Assembly (NCBI GenBank): GCA_029248105.1
Contig: JAQWJZ010000037.1
Span: forward strand, 57,715 to 121,714
Direction: 5' to 3'
DNA: 64,000 nucleotides
Source of the DNA: Flavobacteriales bacterium
GTDB lineage: Bacteria; Bacteroidota; Bacteroidia; Flavobacteriales; UBA7312
Below are positions 44,146 to 53,406 of this stretch, one piece after another (the first letter of the stretch is position 1; every line of letters starts with the position of its first letter). The translations under genes were made by a program, and so were the position numbers. Below the pieces are notes generated by a model. The model worked only from the letters and a program-made list of their open reading frames with translations. It searched no databases and was not told the DNA's origin.

Positions 44146-45399
44146 ATGTACCAGCATTGGAAGAAATTAACAGATAATAACATCAAATCTAAAGTGTTTG
44201 ATGCTCTAGAAAATAATGTGAATTACGATAAGGAATATATTTTAGGTATTCCTGCCTCTTTTTTGGATGATAAGATTTTTAATCAAGATTCTTCATTCCT
44301 AAAAGAAGCGCCTTTTATGTCTACATTAATACAAAACCCCAATCATATTGGTTGCCATACATTAGGTAATTCTGAACGCTATTATAGTGGAACTCAGAAA
44401 ATAGAACAAGAATTACTAGATATATGCGCTGTTGATATTTTAAAGGGTGAGAGTGGTAAATACGATGGTTATGTAGCATCTGGAGGGACAGAAGCTAATT
44501 TACAAGCCATTTGGACGTATAGGAACTACTATCAAAACGTTAAGGGAGCAAAAAGAGAAGAAATAGCAATATTATGCAGTTCAGATAGCCATTATTCAAT
44601 GGATAAGGCGGCTAACCTTTTAGTATTGGATATTTACAAAATAGATGTGGATAGTGATAATAGAGAATTGATAGATATAGATGTAGCTATGCTTAAAGCT
44701 CAAAAGGACGGAAAGAGCTATTTTATAGTCATAGCTAACATGATGACAACCATTTTTGGTTCGGTTGATAATGTAACTTATTTGACAGACGAGCTTTTGC
44801 GATTGAATTGTAACTTTAAGCTGCATATAGATGCGGCTTTAGGAGGGTTTTATTATCCATTCACACACAAGGACAGTCAAATGACTTTTGAAAACCCACA
44901 TATTAGCTCCTTTACTTTAGATACTCACAAGATGGCTCAAGCCCCTTATGGTACGGGTATTTTTCTTGTTCGTAAAGGTTTAATCAATCATATCCGAACA
45001 CAAGAGGCTAGCTATATTCAAGGCGAAGATTTTACGCTCTGAGGTAGTCGATCTGGAGCAAATGCTGTTGCTGCTTGGATGATACTTTCTAAAAATGGGC
45101 CTTTTGCATGGCAAGAAAAAATATTTATTCTTCAGAAAAGAACGGATTGGATGTGTAAACAACTCAATCAATTGAATGTAGAATATTACCGATTCCCTTA
45201 TTCAAATATTATAACCATAAAAAATGATTTTGTGAATAAAGATATTGCTAAATCATTTGGCTTAGTGCCTGATAACCACGACCATTCAAAATGGTTCAAA
45301 ATTGTGATAATGGAACACGTGACTATTGAGAAATTAACCTTGTTGATGCAAAAGCTAGAGAACCATCGCTTAGACAATCAAACCGTCCACCATAGTTAG
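44146..45399 (+). pseudogene. PLP-dependent group II decarboxylase interrupted by in-frame TGA
   Basis: A group II pyridoxal-phosphate decarboxylase (histidine/glutamate/aromatic amino-acid type) of 417 codons with a TGA at codon 299 (45040-45042). Before it: GYVASGGTEANLQAIW near residue 108, SSDSHYSMDKAAN near residue 145, LHIDAALGGF near residue 227 and the PLP lysine K262 in DTHKM. After it the same frame continues with GSRSGANAVAAWMIL, the conserved GSRSG segment, to a normal C-terminus. No frameshift is needed. The read-through product would be a complete enzyme, so this is a recent nonsense mutation, a sequencing error or recoding. An upstream TTG at 44128 is less likely as start. The 3' end overlaps the convergent lolD-like gene by 30 bases. 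Confidence 0.82.
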
Positions 45400-46020
45400 T
45401 TTACGATCTGCCATATCGGCAAAAGAGGTGTTGTGCGTAACGATAACGCAAGATTGCCCCATTTCTTTATTGAGGTTCAAAAGTAGTTGATGTAGCTCAT
45501 CGGCATTTTTAGAGTCTAAATTTCCAGAAGGCTCGTCAGCCAACAACACACTCGGCTTATTGATTAATGCCCTTGCTACTGCTACACGTTGTTGTTCACC
45601 ACCAGAAAGAGCGTTTGGTTTGTGGTGCGCTCTGTCCTTGAGATTAAGTATGGACAACAACTCTTGGGCTTGACTTTCAGCATCCGAACGCTTTGTCCCT
45701 TTTATAAAAGCTGGTAGGCAGATGTTTTCCAATGCCGTAAACTCAGAAAGTAGATTGTGAAATTGAAAGACAAAACCAATGGATTCGTTTCGGAATTGTG
45801 ATAAATCTTTATCGTTTAGGGTGTGTAAATCTGTGCTGTTAATGGATAACCTTCCCGAATCAGCTTTGTCCAAAGTGCCAATAATTTGAAGTAGAGTAGT
45901 CTTGCCAGCACCCGATGCGCCAACGATAGATACTGTCTCTCCAGAATCAACATTTAAATTGACGCCTTTGAGGACTTGCAAGTCACCATAACTCTTAAAT
46001 ATGTCTTTTACTGCTATCAC
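45370..46020 (-). CDS. ABC transporter ATP-binding protein, LolD-like
   Basis: A 216-residue cytoplasmic ATPase. Seen: Walker A GASGAGKT at 34-41, a Q-loop (FVFQFHNLL), the signature LSGGEQQR, Walker B VLLADEPSGNLD and the switch His in VTHN. The TDLHTLNDKDLSQFRNESIGFVFQFH region is typical of LolD/MacB-type ATPases that move lipoproteins or substrates from the inner membrane. No permease gene is adjacent, so its partner lies elsewhere. The start is a GTG overlapping the upstream TGA as GTGA, which fixes it. Confidence 0.9.
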   Translation of the reverse strand: MIAVKDIFKSYGDLQVLKGVNLNVDSGETVSIVGASGAGKTTLLQIIGTLDKADSGRLSINSTDLHTLNDKDLSQFRNESIGFVFQFHNLLSEFTALENICLPAFIKGTKRSDAESQAQELLSILNLKDRAHHKPNALSGGEQQRVAVARALINKPSVLLADEPSGNLDSKNADELHQLLLNLNKEMGQSCVIVTHNTSFADMADRKLTMVDGLIV

Positions 46021-48293
46021 TTCTGTTTCAAATATTGATAATCTAAAAAATATCGAACTCTCAAAGATAAACTATTCTCTTGAGGGTTGTTCAATAGGGC
46101 CTCTAAATTATCTTTATAATAGCTTTCTACACGATTGCCAGAAGTTAATATCGAGTTTTTCCAAACAATGCTAATCTCACTAGCAGGAGCAAACCAATAG
46201 TTGAAGTTTAAATCAATGTTCCAAGCGTTGAAATTAACATCTCTATCGCCAACATAATCGCTATCTTCTAAGTAGCCATACTTATCTAATGTATGGAAAG
46301 AATAGTTTCTTACTTGCTCCCAATGATGACGGAATTTGAAATCAAAACTCATCTTGGTATTCAAGACATATTCAGCCTTAAGTACGTTGGTAAAGAATTG
46401 CTTTTGTCGAGTAGAGAAAATAGAATGGTCATTATCTCTAGTAATGTAGCCCGTTTCATTTTCAGTCAGTTTGGTTGAAAAGACGTAGTACATGAATAGT
46501 TTTTCACTAAACCTTACCCTCGGTGACATACGGAAAAACAAAGTGTGTTCATCATATAGAGGTGCTTGTCCACCACCAAAGCTAACGTCAAGAGCTAATT
46601 TTCTTCGATAATCGCTAGAAAAAAACATTCGAGCAATGTAATTTTCAGAACGCTTGAAAACATCATCAATGCTCGTTCTTGATTCAAAATAATCGTTTCC
46701 TTCAGTCAGTTCTCCACTTGAAGAAACACCCCATGTCAGGAAATTCTTGAAGGTAGATACTTGTTGAGCCTCATAACTTAATTCACTGAATAATCTTGGT
46801 TTGTATAACTGTTCATAACTCAAAGATGCCGAGCATTTGAAATCTACTAATCGCTTAGTCGATTCAGTAATACGATAGCTAACATCTGCTGAGGTGTTAA
46901 ATTCGTTGTTGTTGTATAAAAAACCCATATCGTTAGGGTTGTAGGTATCGCTTTCAATGTTGTTGGCTAGTCCAAATTGAAATTTCCCAGCTACTTTGCT
47001 GATATTCATATACGATGCAAAGCCCTGCTCAGTATCTTCTGGGTCTTCTACATGACTGAATCTGTAATTACCAAAAAACTGATAGGTGTTGCTTTTATTT
47101 CTGAAAACAGACAACAGTCCTGAAACATTAGCTAAATCGCCCCCCTTTCTCTGAACATTAGTGTTGGTAAAGGTCAAGTACGAATTGTTGGGTAAGGATT
47201 GGTCAAGTACCACTATGTTATAGTTACTTAAAGGGTCGTTATCCGTTTCATTTGTTACTGCGTTTAGCACACCAATACCTAGTTTTTTTCCAGTTCTTCC
47301 TGTTATCTTGGTAGCATTCAATAAATTGTCGCTAATGCGCCTAGAGTAGAATAAATAGCCTTTGTCAAACAACTCTGTGCCTTCAGTAAAAAAAGGTCTT
47401 TTCTCATCGTATTGCACTTCAAACGGAGAGAGGTTAAGCACTTGATTATCAAAGCCCACTTGTCCAAAATCAGGAATCAAAGTCATGTCAAGAGTAAAAC
47501 TTTCGTTGATGCCGTATTTTACATCCATACCGCCGTTGAAACTATATTCCGTATCTCCATCGTAGTTGGTGGCGTAAGAAGAAATGTATGGTAAAAATGA
47601 AAGACGCAAAGGAGGCTCAATATGTTTAAAGCCTTTAATAGTACCTGCTTGAGAGCTGATGTTTTCATTGGTAATGTCAATAGGATTCCAAGTGTATGAT
47701 GCTCTGTATCGTCTGATATGCCTTTCGATATTTACACTCCAATCTTGAACATCACTTTTTGGAAAACGTAAAGCAGAATAGGGGATTTCAAATTCAGCAT
47801 ACCAACCATTATCATCTTTATAAGTGGCGCCTTTCCAAACCATATCCCAGTTAGAATCTTGACTATAATTAGTAAACTTAATATCTTCTTGAACACCTAG
47901 TGGAGATAGTTTAAACCCAAAATCGGTTTGTCCATCTTGATAAGGATTTATGCGTATCAAAACATGGTCGTTGTTACTTCCACCGATTTTATCCCTTTTA
48001 CACAACTGACTCATTATGCTGTCGGCTTGAGGGTCATACATAGCAACAGCAAAATAAATAGCTTGATTGTCATAGGTGGCTTTCCATTCTGTCCTAAAAC
48101 CCTTAGGCATACTTGCGCCACTAATAGGGTAATAACTGATAAATTCACCACCAACAGCGTGTTTAGCCCATTCATCTTGTTCAATTTTTCCATCGGTTGT
48201 GGGGCTTACATCTGCTCTTTGGATTGTATAGCTTTTAGTCTGCGCTAGAAGAGACAGGGGAAAGCATAAAATAAATAGAAATAGGTGCTTCAT
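46017..48293 (-). CDS. DUF5916 protein with CBM9-like domain and outer-membrane barrel
   Basis: A 758-residue exported protein started at the ATG at 48293 (a TTG lies just upstream). Signal peptide at about 1-18 (ending LLAQ). Residues 20-215 form a CBM9-like sandwich (PTTDGKIEQDEWAK, TYDNQAIYFAVAMYDP, WYAEFEIPYSALRFP). From about residue 225 it is a DUF5916-type region: SFLPYISSYATNYDG, DFGQVGFDNQVLNLSPFE and FFTEGTELFDKG, then barrel strands to the C-terminus. An outer-membrane location is likely; ligand unknown. It is coupled to the LolD-like ATPase gene by a GTGA overlap. Confidence 0.85.
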   Translation of the reverse strand: MKHLFLFILCFPLSLLAQTKSYTIQRADVSPTTDGKIEQDEWAKHAVGGEFISYYPISGASMPKGFRTEWKATYDNQAIYFAVAMYDPQADSIMSQLCKRDKIGGSNNDHVLIRINPYQDGQTDFGFKLSPLGVQEDIKFTNYSQDSNWDMVWKGATYKDDNGWYAEFEIPYSALRFPKSDVQDWSVNIERHIRRYRASYTWNPIDITNENISSQAGTIKGFKHIEPPLRLSFLPYISSYATNYDGDTEYSFNGGMDVKYGINESFTLDMTLIPDFGQVGFDNQVLNLSPFEVQYDEKRPFFTEGTELFDKGYLFYSRRISDNLLNATKITGRTGKKLGIGVLNAVTNETDNDPLSNYNIVVLDQSLPNNSYLTFTNTNVQRKGGDLANVSGLLSVFRNKSNTYQFFGNYRFSHVEDPEDTEQGFASYMNISKVAGKFQFGLANNIESDTYNPNDMGFLYNNNEFNTSADVSYRITESTKRLVDFKCSASLSYEQLYKPRLFSELSYEAQQVSTFKNFLTWGVSSSGELTEGNDYFESRTSIDDVFKRSENYIARMFFSSDYRRKLALDVSFGGGQAPLYDEHTLFFRMSPRVRFSEKLFMYYVFSTKLTENETGYITRDNDHSIFSTRQKQFFTNVLKAEYVLNTKMSFDFKFRHHWEQVRNYSFHTLDKYGYLEDSDYVGDRDVNFNAWNIDLNFNYWFAPASEISIVWKNSILTSGNRVESYYKDNLEALLNNPQENSLSLRVRYFLDYQYLKQK

Positions 48294-48314
48294 CAAGTGT
48301 TAATAATTAGGGGA

Positions 48315-48322
48315 CAAATTTA
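48315..48322 (-). promoter_or_regulatory. -7 promoter element of the DUF5916 gene
   Basis: TAAATTTG on the minus strand, an exact TAnnTTTG match, 21 bases before the ATG at 48293. Confidence 0.5.
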
Positions 48323-48366
48323 CCAAATAATGCCATTCTGTTGTTTCATTATTCCAAACATTAATT

Positions 48367-48374
48367 TACTTTTG
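48367..48374 (+). promoter_or_regulatory. -7 promoter element of sucC
   Basis: TACTTTTG, matching TAnnTTTG, 19 bases before the sucC ATG at 48394. A TTG at 48341-48343 is a possible but widely spaced -33 element. Confidence 0.5.
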
Positions 48375-48393
48375 CTCAACTAAAATTTTCATT

Positions 48394-49584
48394 ATGAATC
48401 TACACGAGTATCAAGGTAAAGAAATACTAAATAGTTTTGGAGTACGCATACAAAGAGGAATAGTTGCTTCTACTCCTGAAGAAGCTGTAGCAGCAGCTCA
48501 AAAATTGAACGAAGAAACAGGAACATCATGGTGGGTTGTTAAAGCGCAAGTTCACGCTGGTGGTCGTGGTAAAGGTGGTGGTGTTAAATTGGCTAAATCT
48601 TTGGATGAGGTCAAAAGCATCGCTAATGATATTTTAGGTATGCACTTAGTTACACCTCAAACTTCAGCTGAAGGAAAATTAGTACACCAAGTATTGATCG
48701 CTGAAGATGTTTATTACCCAGGCGAGAGTGAAACTTCAGAGTTTTATATGTCTGTATTATTGAACCGTTCTACAGGAAGAAATATGATTATGTATTCTAC
48801 AGAAGGTGGTATGGATATCGAAGAGGTTGCCGACAAGACTCCACACTTGATTTTTACAGAAGAAATAGACCCTAAAGTAGGTTTACAAGGTTTTCAATGT
48901 AGAAAGATAGCTTTCAACCTCGGTTTAAGTGGTACTGCATTCAAAGAGATGACTAAATTTGTTTCTGCACTTTACGCTGCATATGACGGTATCGATGCCG
49001 CATTATTTGAGATAAACCCTGTCCTTAAGACTTCAGATGATAAAATTTTAGCTGTAGATTCAAAAGTGGCTTTAGATGGCAATGCGCTATACAGACACAA
49101 AGACTATGCTGAACTTAGAGACAAAAGAGAAGAAGACCCTACAGAAGTAGAGGCCGGAGAGTTTGGCTTAAACTTTGTTAAACTAGATGGTAATGTAGGC
49201 TGTATGGTCAATGGTGCTGGTTTGGCAATGGCTACTATGGATATTATAAAACAAGCAGGTGGTAATCCCGCAAACTTCCTAGACGTTGGAGGTACTGCCG
49301 ATGCGGCTCGTGTAGAACAAGCCTTCAGAATTATTATGAAAGATAAAGGTGTTAAAGCTATACTAGTGAACATTTTTGGTGGTATTGTGCGTTGCGATAG
49401 AGTTGCACAAGGTGTAGTCGATGCTTACAAAAATATTGGTGAGATTAATATCCCTATTATCGTTAGACTTCAAGGTACAAACGCCGTAGAAGCAAAAAAA
49501 CTCATTGACGAAAGTGGTTTGAAGGTTATCTCGGCTATCCTATTACAAGAGGCTGCTGACAAGGTTAAAGAAGTTTTAGCCTAA
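48394..49584 (+). CDS. sucC: Succinyl-CoA synthetase, beta subunit (ADP-forming type)
   Basis: A 396-residue ATP-grasp subunit of the TCA-cycle enzyme that makes ATP from succinyl-CoA. Seen: MNLHEYQGKEIL at the start, WVVKAQVHAGGRGKGGGVK near residue 48, FEINPVLKTSD near residue 204, and the C-terminal NFLDVGGTADAARVEQAFRII and NIFGGIVRCDRVAQGVV typical of SucC. The alpha subunit gene (sucD) is not adjacent. A strong terminator follows and the next gene, a biotin carboxylase, starts 78 bases later. Confidence 0.97.
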   Translation: MNLHEYQGKEILNSFGVRIQRGIVASTPEEAVAAAQKLNEETGTSWWVVKAQVHAGGRGKGGGVKLAKSLDEVKSIANDILGMHLVTPQTSAEGKLVHQVLIAEDVYYPGESETSEFYMSVLLNRSTGRNMIMYSTEGGMDIEEVADKTPHLIFTEEIDPKVGLQGFQCRKIAFNLGLSGTAFKEMTKFVSALYAAYDGIDAALFEINPVLKTSDDKILAVDSKVALDGNALYRHKDYAELRDKREEDPTEVEAGEFGLNFVKLDGNVGCMVNGAGLAMATMDIIKQAGGNPANFLDVGGTADAARVEQAFRIIMKDKGVKAILVNIFGGIVRCDRVAQGVVDAYKNIGEINIPIIVRLQGTNAVEAKKLIDESGLKVISAILLQEAADKVKEVLA

Positions 49585-49603
49585 TACTCTTTTAAAAAAT
49601 TAT

Positions 49604-49632
49604 AAAAGCAGCTTTTTAGCTGCTTTTTTTTT
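49604..49632 (+). terminator. Rho-independent terminator of sucC
   Basis: A perfect 10-bp stem AAAAGCAGCT (49604-49613) / AGCTGCTTTT (49618-49627) with a TTTT loop; the T tract runs from 49624 to 49632. Confidence 0.92.
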
Positions 49633-49662
49633 ATTCTATATTTACGCTTGATTTTGGAAACG

Positions 49663-51144
49663 ATGAAAAAAATATTAATTGCTAACAGAGGAGAAATTGC
49701 ATTAAGAGTAATGCGTTCTGCCAAAGAAATGGGAATACAAACTGTGGCTATATATTCAGAAGCTGACCGTATGTCACCCCATGTAAGATATGCCGATGAA
49801 GCCGTTTGTGTAGGACCTCCACCATCAGCGGAGTCTTACCTCAATGTTGAAAAAATCATAGAAGTATGCAAACAGTTAAATGTAGATGCTATACATCCCG
49901 GTTATGGTTTCCTTTCCGAAAATGCTGATTTTGCTAGAAGATTAGTTAAGGAAAATATTACACTTATTGGTCCTTCTGCTGAAGCTATGGAAATGATGGG
50001 CGATAAGCTAAAAGCCAAAGCCACCGTTAAGCAATTTAATGTGCCTATGGTTCCTGGTACAGATGAAAAAATTACAGATGTTGAAGAAGCCAAATCTATT
50101 GCTGAAGGAATAGGTTATCCTATACTCATCAAAGCTGCAGCAGGCGGTGGTGGTAAAGGAATGCGCGTCGTGGAGCAAGCCACAGATTTTGAAGAACAAA
50201 TGAAATTGGCAGTGAGTGAAGCCATATCCTCTTTTGGTGACGGTTCGGTCTTCATTGAACGTTATGTAGGTTCGCCTCGACATATAGAAATACAAATATT
50301 AGCTGATACTCATGGCAATGTGGTGCATCTCTTTGAAAGAGAATGTTCCATACAACGCCGTCATCAGAAAGTTATTGAAGAAGCTCCTTCTGCGGTACTT
50401 ACTGCCGAAATAAGAGAAGCAATGGGCCAATGTGCGGTTAATGTTGCTAAGTCCTGTAATTATGTGGGTGCAGGTACGGTTGAGTTTTTACTGGATGAAA
50501 ATAAGGATTTCTACTTCTTAGAAATGAATACTCGTCTGCAAGTAGAACACCCTGTTACAGAAATGATAACCGCTGTTGACTTGGTTAAAGAACAAATAAA
50601 AATTGCAAGAGGAGAAAAGCTTTCATTTTCTCAAGAAGATTTGTCTATTCAAGGTCATTCATTAGAGGTTCGAGTATATGCCGAAGACCCTATGAATAAT
50701 TTTGCTCCTGATATTGGTACTTTAAAACGTTACACTTTACCAGACAGCGTTGGTGTGCGTGTAGATAATGGTTTTGATGAAGGTATGGAAATACCCATTT
50801 ATTACGATTCTATGTTATCTAAACTTATTACTTACGGCAAAGATAGGGAAGAGGCTATTTCTAGAATGAAACGAGCTATTCAAGATTATACTATTGCTGG
50901 TGTTAAAACCACCTTGCCATTCGCTTTATTTGTAATGGATAACGAGCATTTTATCAGTGGTAATTTTGATACTCATTTCGTTAAGACTCACTTTACAGTC
51001 CCTACAGTTTTGGATAATTCTAATGAAGAAGAAGCCCAAATTGCCGCATTATTAGCTCAATATTTGCATACAGAAAATACGTCTATTACTAGCGTAGAGG
51101 CACAATCTGAAAATGTAAGTAACTGGAAGAAAAACAGAAGATAA
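49663..51144 (+). CDS. Biotin carboxylase subunit of an acyl-CoA carboxylase
   Basis: A 493-residue ATP-grasp enzyme that carboxylates biotin on a separate carrier protein; started at the ATG at 49663 (MKKILIANRGEIALRVM), a TTG lying five codons upstream. Seen: HPGYGFLSENADFARRL near residue 78, the ATP loop KAAAGGGGKGMRVV near residue 157, RECSIQRRHQKVIEEAP near residue 227 and EMNTRLQVEHPVTE near residue 288. It is ~45 residues longer than classical AccC because of a polar tail ending SNWKKNRR, and has no biotin-carrier domain. The tail suggests the acetyl/propionyl-CoA carboxylase type of Bacteroidota; no accB is adjacent. Confidence 0.92.
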   Translation: MKKILIANRGEIALRVMRSAKEMGIQTVAIYSEADRMSPHVRYADEAVCVGPPPSAESYLNVEKIIEVCKQLNVDAIHPGYGFLSENADFARRLVKENITLIGPSAEAMEMMGDKLKAKATVKQFNVPMVPGTDEKITDVEEAKSIAEGIGYPILIKAAAGGGGKGMRVVEQATDFEEQMKLAVSEAISSFGDGSVFIERYVGSPRHIEIQILADTHGNVVHLFERECSIQRRHQKVIEEAPSAVLTAEIREAMGQCAVNVAKSCNYVGAGTVEFLLDENKDFYFLEMNTRLQVEHPVTEMITAVDLVKEQIKIARGEKLSFSQEDLSIQGHSLEVRVYAEDPMNNFAPDIGTLKRYTLPDSVGVRVDNGFDEGMEIPIYYDSMLSKLITYGKDREEAISRMKRAIQDYTIAGVKTTLPFALFVMDNEHFISGNFDTHFVKTHFTVPTVLDNSNEEEAQIAALLAQYLHTENTSITSVEAQSENVSNWKKNRR

Positions 51145-51146
51145 TA

Positions 51147-52547
51147 CTACTTTCCTCTACCTTGTAGGATGATAAGTATGGTGTGAATCATTATTTTAAG
51201 ATCAATAAGTAATGACATGTTTTCAATATATAAGATATCATACTTCAATCTTTCGAGCATTTCATCTGTATTTTCAGCATAGCCAAATTTCACCATTCCC
51301 CAAGATGTAATTCCTGGTTTTACCCTATAAATGTGTTTGTAGTGCGGTGCTTTTTTAATAAGTTGATTAGCAAAAAAATCACGCTCTGGTCGAGGGCCAA
51401 CAAAACTCATATGTCCAAATAAAACATTAAAAAACTGAGGTGTTTCATCTAGACGAATTTTTCTCATTATACGTCCCCATGCTGTTACTCTTGAATCGGT
51501 TTTACTGGAAAGTTTAGGTCCATCTTTTTCAGCATCTTCATACATAGATCTAAACTTATAGATATTGAATTTCTTACCAAATTGACCTACTCTTTCTTGT
51601 TTATAGATAATGGAACCTGAAGAGCTTAATTTTACAGCAATTGCTGTTAATAGTAATATGGGTGAAAATAAAACGATTGCTATCAATGAAAATAGATAAT
51701 CAAAAATCCGCTTAACAATAAACTCCCATTGTGGCAATAGCTTATGCTTTATTTCTATTAATGGCGTTCCAAGTATAGAGTTCATCTTTACGCTTCCAGA
51801 AAGGATATCATACATATCAGGAATAATTTTGACATATACATCGGTATTTTCTAGTTCATTTAAGATGCGTTCTATTTTATCGTGCTCTGAAGATTCAATA
51901 GCTATTATTATATCTTCGACTTCCTTTTCCTTTATTATTTTTTTAGCACTTTCAAAATTACCAAGATGAGGAAGGTGTTCTTTTAACAAATGAGTTCTCT
52001 TATCATCTACATTAAGATAACCTAAAAGGATATGACCACTTGACTTTTCTTCATTTTCCAAATCATTAAAAAGAATTCTGGCTTTTTCGTTACTACCTAT
52101 AATGAGTGTGTTAAAACCAATAATCTTATTATGAATTCTGAATGCTGTACGTGTGGTTAGAAGAAATCTAAATGAAGAAGTTATGATAAAATGAAAACAG
52201 AATAAGGCTATAAATGATGAATAGTATTGTTTGTAGTTGACTATGAAGTCGTCCAGAAGTACAGCAAAGAAAATGATTGTAACCCCAATAAGAGTGACTA
52301 AAAATATCTGTGTTATTTCCTTAAGTCTTGACTTGCGATAAATATCGTTGTAATTACCTACAACAGCGTAGAAAACAATCCAGCAGATGCTAATGATTAA
52401 TAAGTTGATAGCATAATCTAATCTGAATTCAATGACTAACTTATCTAAATAGACTACTCGATAACACATAAATAACAGCCATGCTAGAGAAGCACTGAGA
52501 ATATCTAGGCCAATATATTTAAGAGTGTGTAAAAGGTTATTCTTCAT
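51147..52547 (-). CDS. Undecaprenyl-phosphate sugar phosphotransferase (WcaJ-like)
   Basis: A 466-residue inner-membrane enzyme that starts polysaccharide synthesis by moving a sugar phosphate (usually glucose-1-P) to undecaprenyl phosphate. Seen: four hydrophobic N-terminal segments (to about 130), a CoA-binding_3-like Rossmann region (IGFNTLIIGSNEKARIL), then the bacterial sugar transferase domain: VKRIFDYLFSLIAIVLF near residue 270, YKQERVGQFGKKFNIYKFRSM, RLDETPQFFNVLFGHMSFVGPRPERD and KPGITSWGMV. It overlaps the upstream lipoprotein gene by 11 bases. Confidence 0.93.
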   Translation of the reverse strand: MKNNLLHTLKYIGLDILSASLAWLLFMCYRVVYLDKLVIEFRLDYAINLLIISICWIVFYAVVGNYNDIYRKSRLKEITQIFLVTLIGVTIIFFAVLLDDFIVNYKQYYSSFIALFCFHFIITSSFRFLLTTRTAFRIHNKIIGFNTLIIGSNEKARILFNDLENEEKSSGHILLGYLNVDDKRTHLLKEHLPHLGNFESAKKIIKEKEVEDIIIAIESSEHDKIERILNELENTDVYVKIIPDMYDILSGSVKMNSILGTPLIEIKHKLLPQWEFIVKRIFDYLFSLIAIVLFSPILLLTAIAVKLSSSGSIIYKQERVGQFGKKFNIYKFRSMYEDAEKDGPKLSSKTDSRVTAWGRIMRKIRLDETPQFFNVLFGHMSFVGPRPERDFFANQLIKKAPHYKHIYRVKPGITSWGMVKFGYAENTDEMLERLKYDILYIENMSLLIDLKIMIHTILIILQGRGK

Positions 52548-53370
52548 AAACTAATTTAATGTTATCTAAAAACATTTCGTTTTGAGTTAATGAAGTATCT
52601 CTAGGTATGGCAAAAAATAACTTGTAGTCTAAGGCATCGCTGAAATTAGCAATAATTTCTGTTAAGGATATGTATATTTTGTTCCAATCGTCTTTTTTGT
52701 TTAAATAAATAATGGTGTTTTTATTTACAGTTGAACTTCCATTAGCATACATCCCTACAACGATTGATGAATTACATTTGTAGTCCATCTCCAAGTACAC
52801 TTCTTGATTTTTGGGTAGGTCAAAGTCAGAAGTATTACATTCGAATAGCTCACCAATATCTCCAGAGATAACACTTTTTGCATAATAGTTTCCAAAGTTA
52901 TTATTAGAGCTATCGTATATCTTTTCTATAGTATGATTTGTAGAATCTGAAATAACAGTTAAGCTAGTACCCACACCTTCAAAATCCTCATTGTAAGGGA
53001 AGTTGTTGAAAGAATAATTTACTTTAGGGGTTAATGTCAAGTTCTGATTTTCAAATAGTTCAGTAGAAAGTTCATATGAAGTAAAATAGGGATAGTTTAC
53101 TCTACTTGATGAAATACCATTCTTTTTAACTCCTGCTTCAATAATGATGTCTTGCTGACCTGATTTTAGAACAGGAAAGTTAGCCGGAAGAGGATAAACT
53201 CCTTGAAACTCATTGTCAATATACACCCAAGCATCGGATATTTTTGAAGTATAATTACCTTCAACTTCTATTGATTCTATAGTTATTAGAGAAGGGATAT
53301 CTTCTTCAATATTAAAGACTTCGCAACTAAATAAACTGCTAAGGATTAATAATGTACAAAGGGGTTTCAT
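52537..53370 (-). CDS. Exported lipoprotein of unknown function
   Basis: A 277-residue lipoprotein: lipobox LFSC with Cys at residue 16 after a hydrophobic signal, followed by EVFNIEEDIPSLI. An N-terminal beta-sandwich-like domain (IEVEGNYTSKISDAWVYIDNEFQG) resembles a PEGA/carboxypeptidase-regulatory module; the C-terminal half (about 125-277; YNEDFEGVG, YYAKSVISGDIGE, VYLEMDYKC) looks like a jelly-roll carbohydrate-binding fold. Family not recognised. Overlap with the WcaJ-like gene by 11 bases implies co-translation and an envelope polysaccharide context. Confidence 0.8.
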   Translation of the reverse strand: MKPLCTLLILSSLFSCEVFNIEEDIPSLITIESIEVEGNYTSKISDAWVYIDNEFQGVYPLPANFPVLKSGQQDIIIEAGVKKNGISSSRVNYPYFTSYELSTELFENQNLTLTPKVNYSFNNFPYNEDFEGVGTSLTVISDSTNHTIEKIYDSSNNNFGNYYAKSVISGDIGELFECNTSDFDLPKNQEVYLEMDYKCNSSIVVGMYANGSSTVNKNTIIYLNKKDDWNKIYISLTEIIANFSDALDYKLFFAIPRDTSLTQNEMFLDNIKLVYEE

Positions 53371-53406
53371 ATATCTACTAACGTGTTAATTCAAAAACTA
53401 TTACTC

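Noticed and set aside
45043..45085. Selenocysteine insertion element after the in-frame TGA
   Set aside because: Only a 4-bp AGCA/TGCT stem is visible; no bulged stem with a GU loop at the right distance. Kept as a possibility only in the finding.
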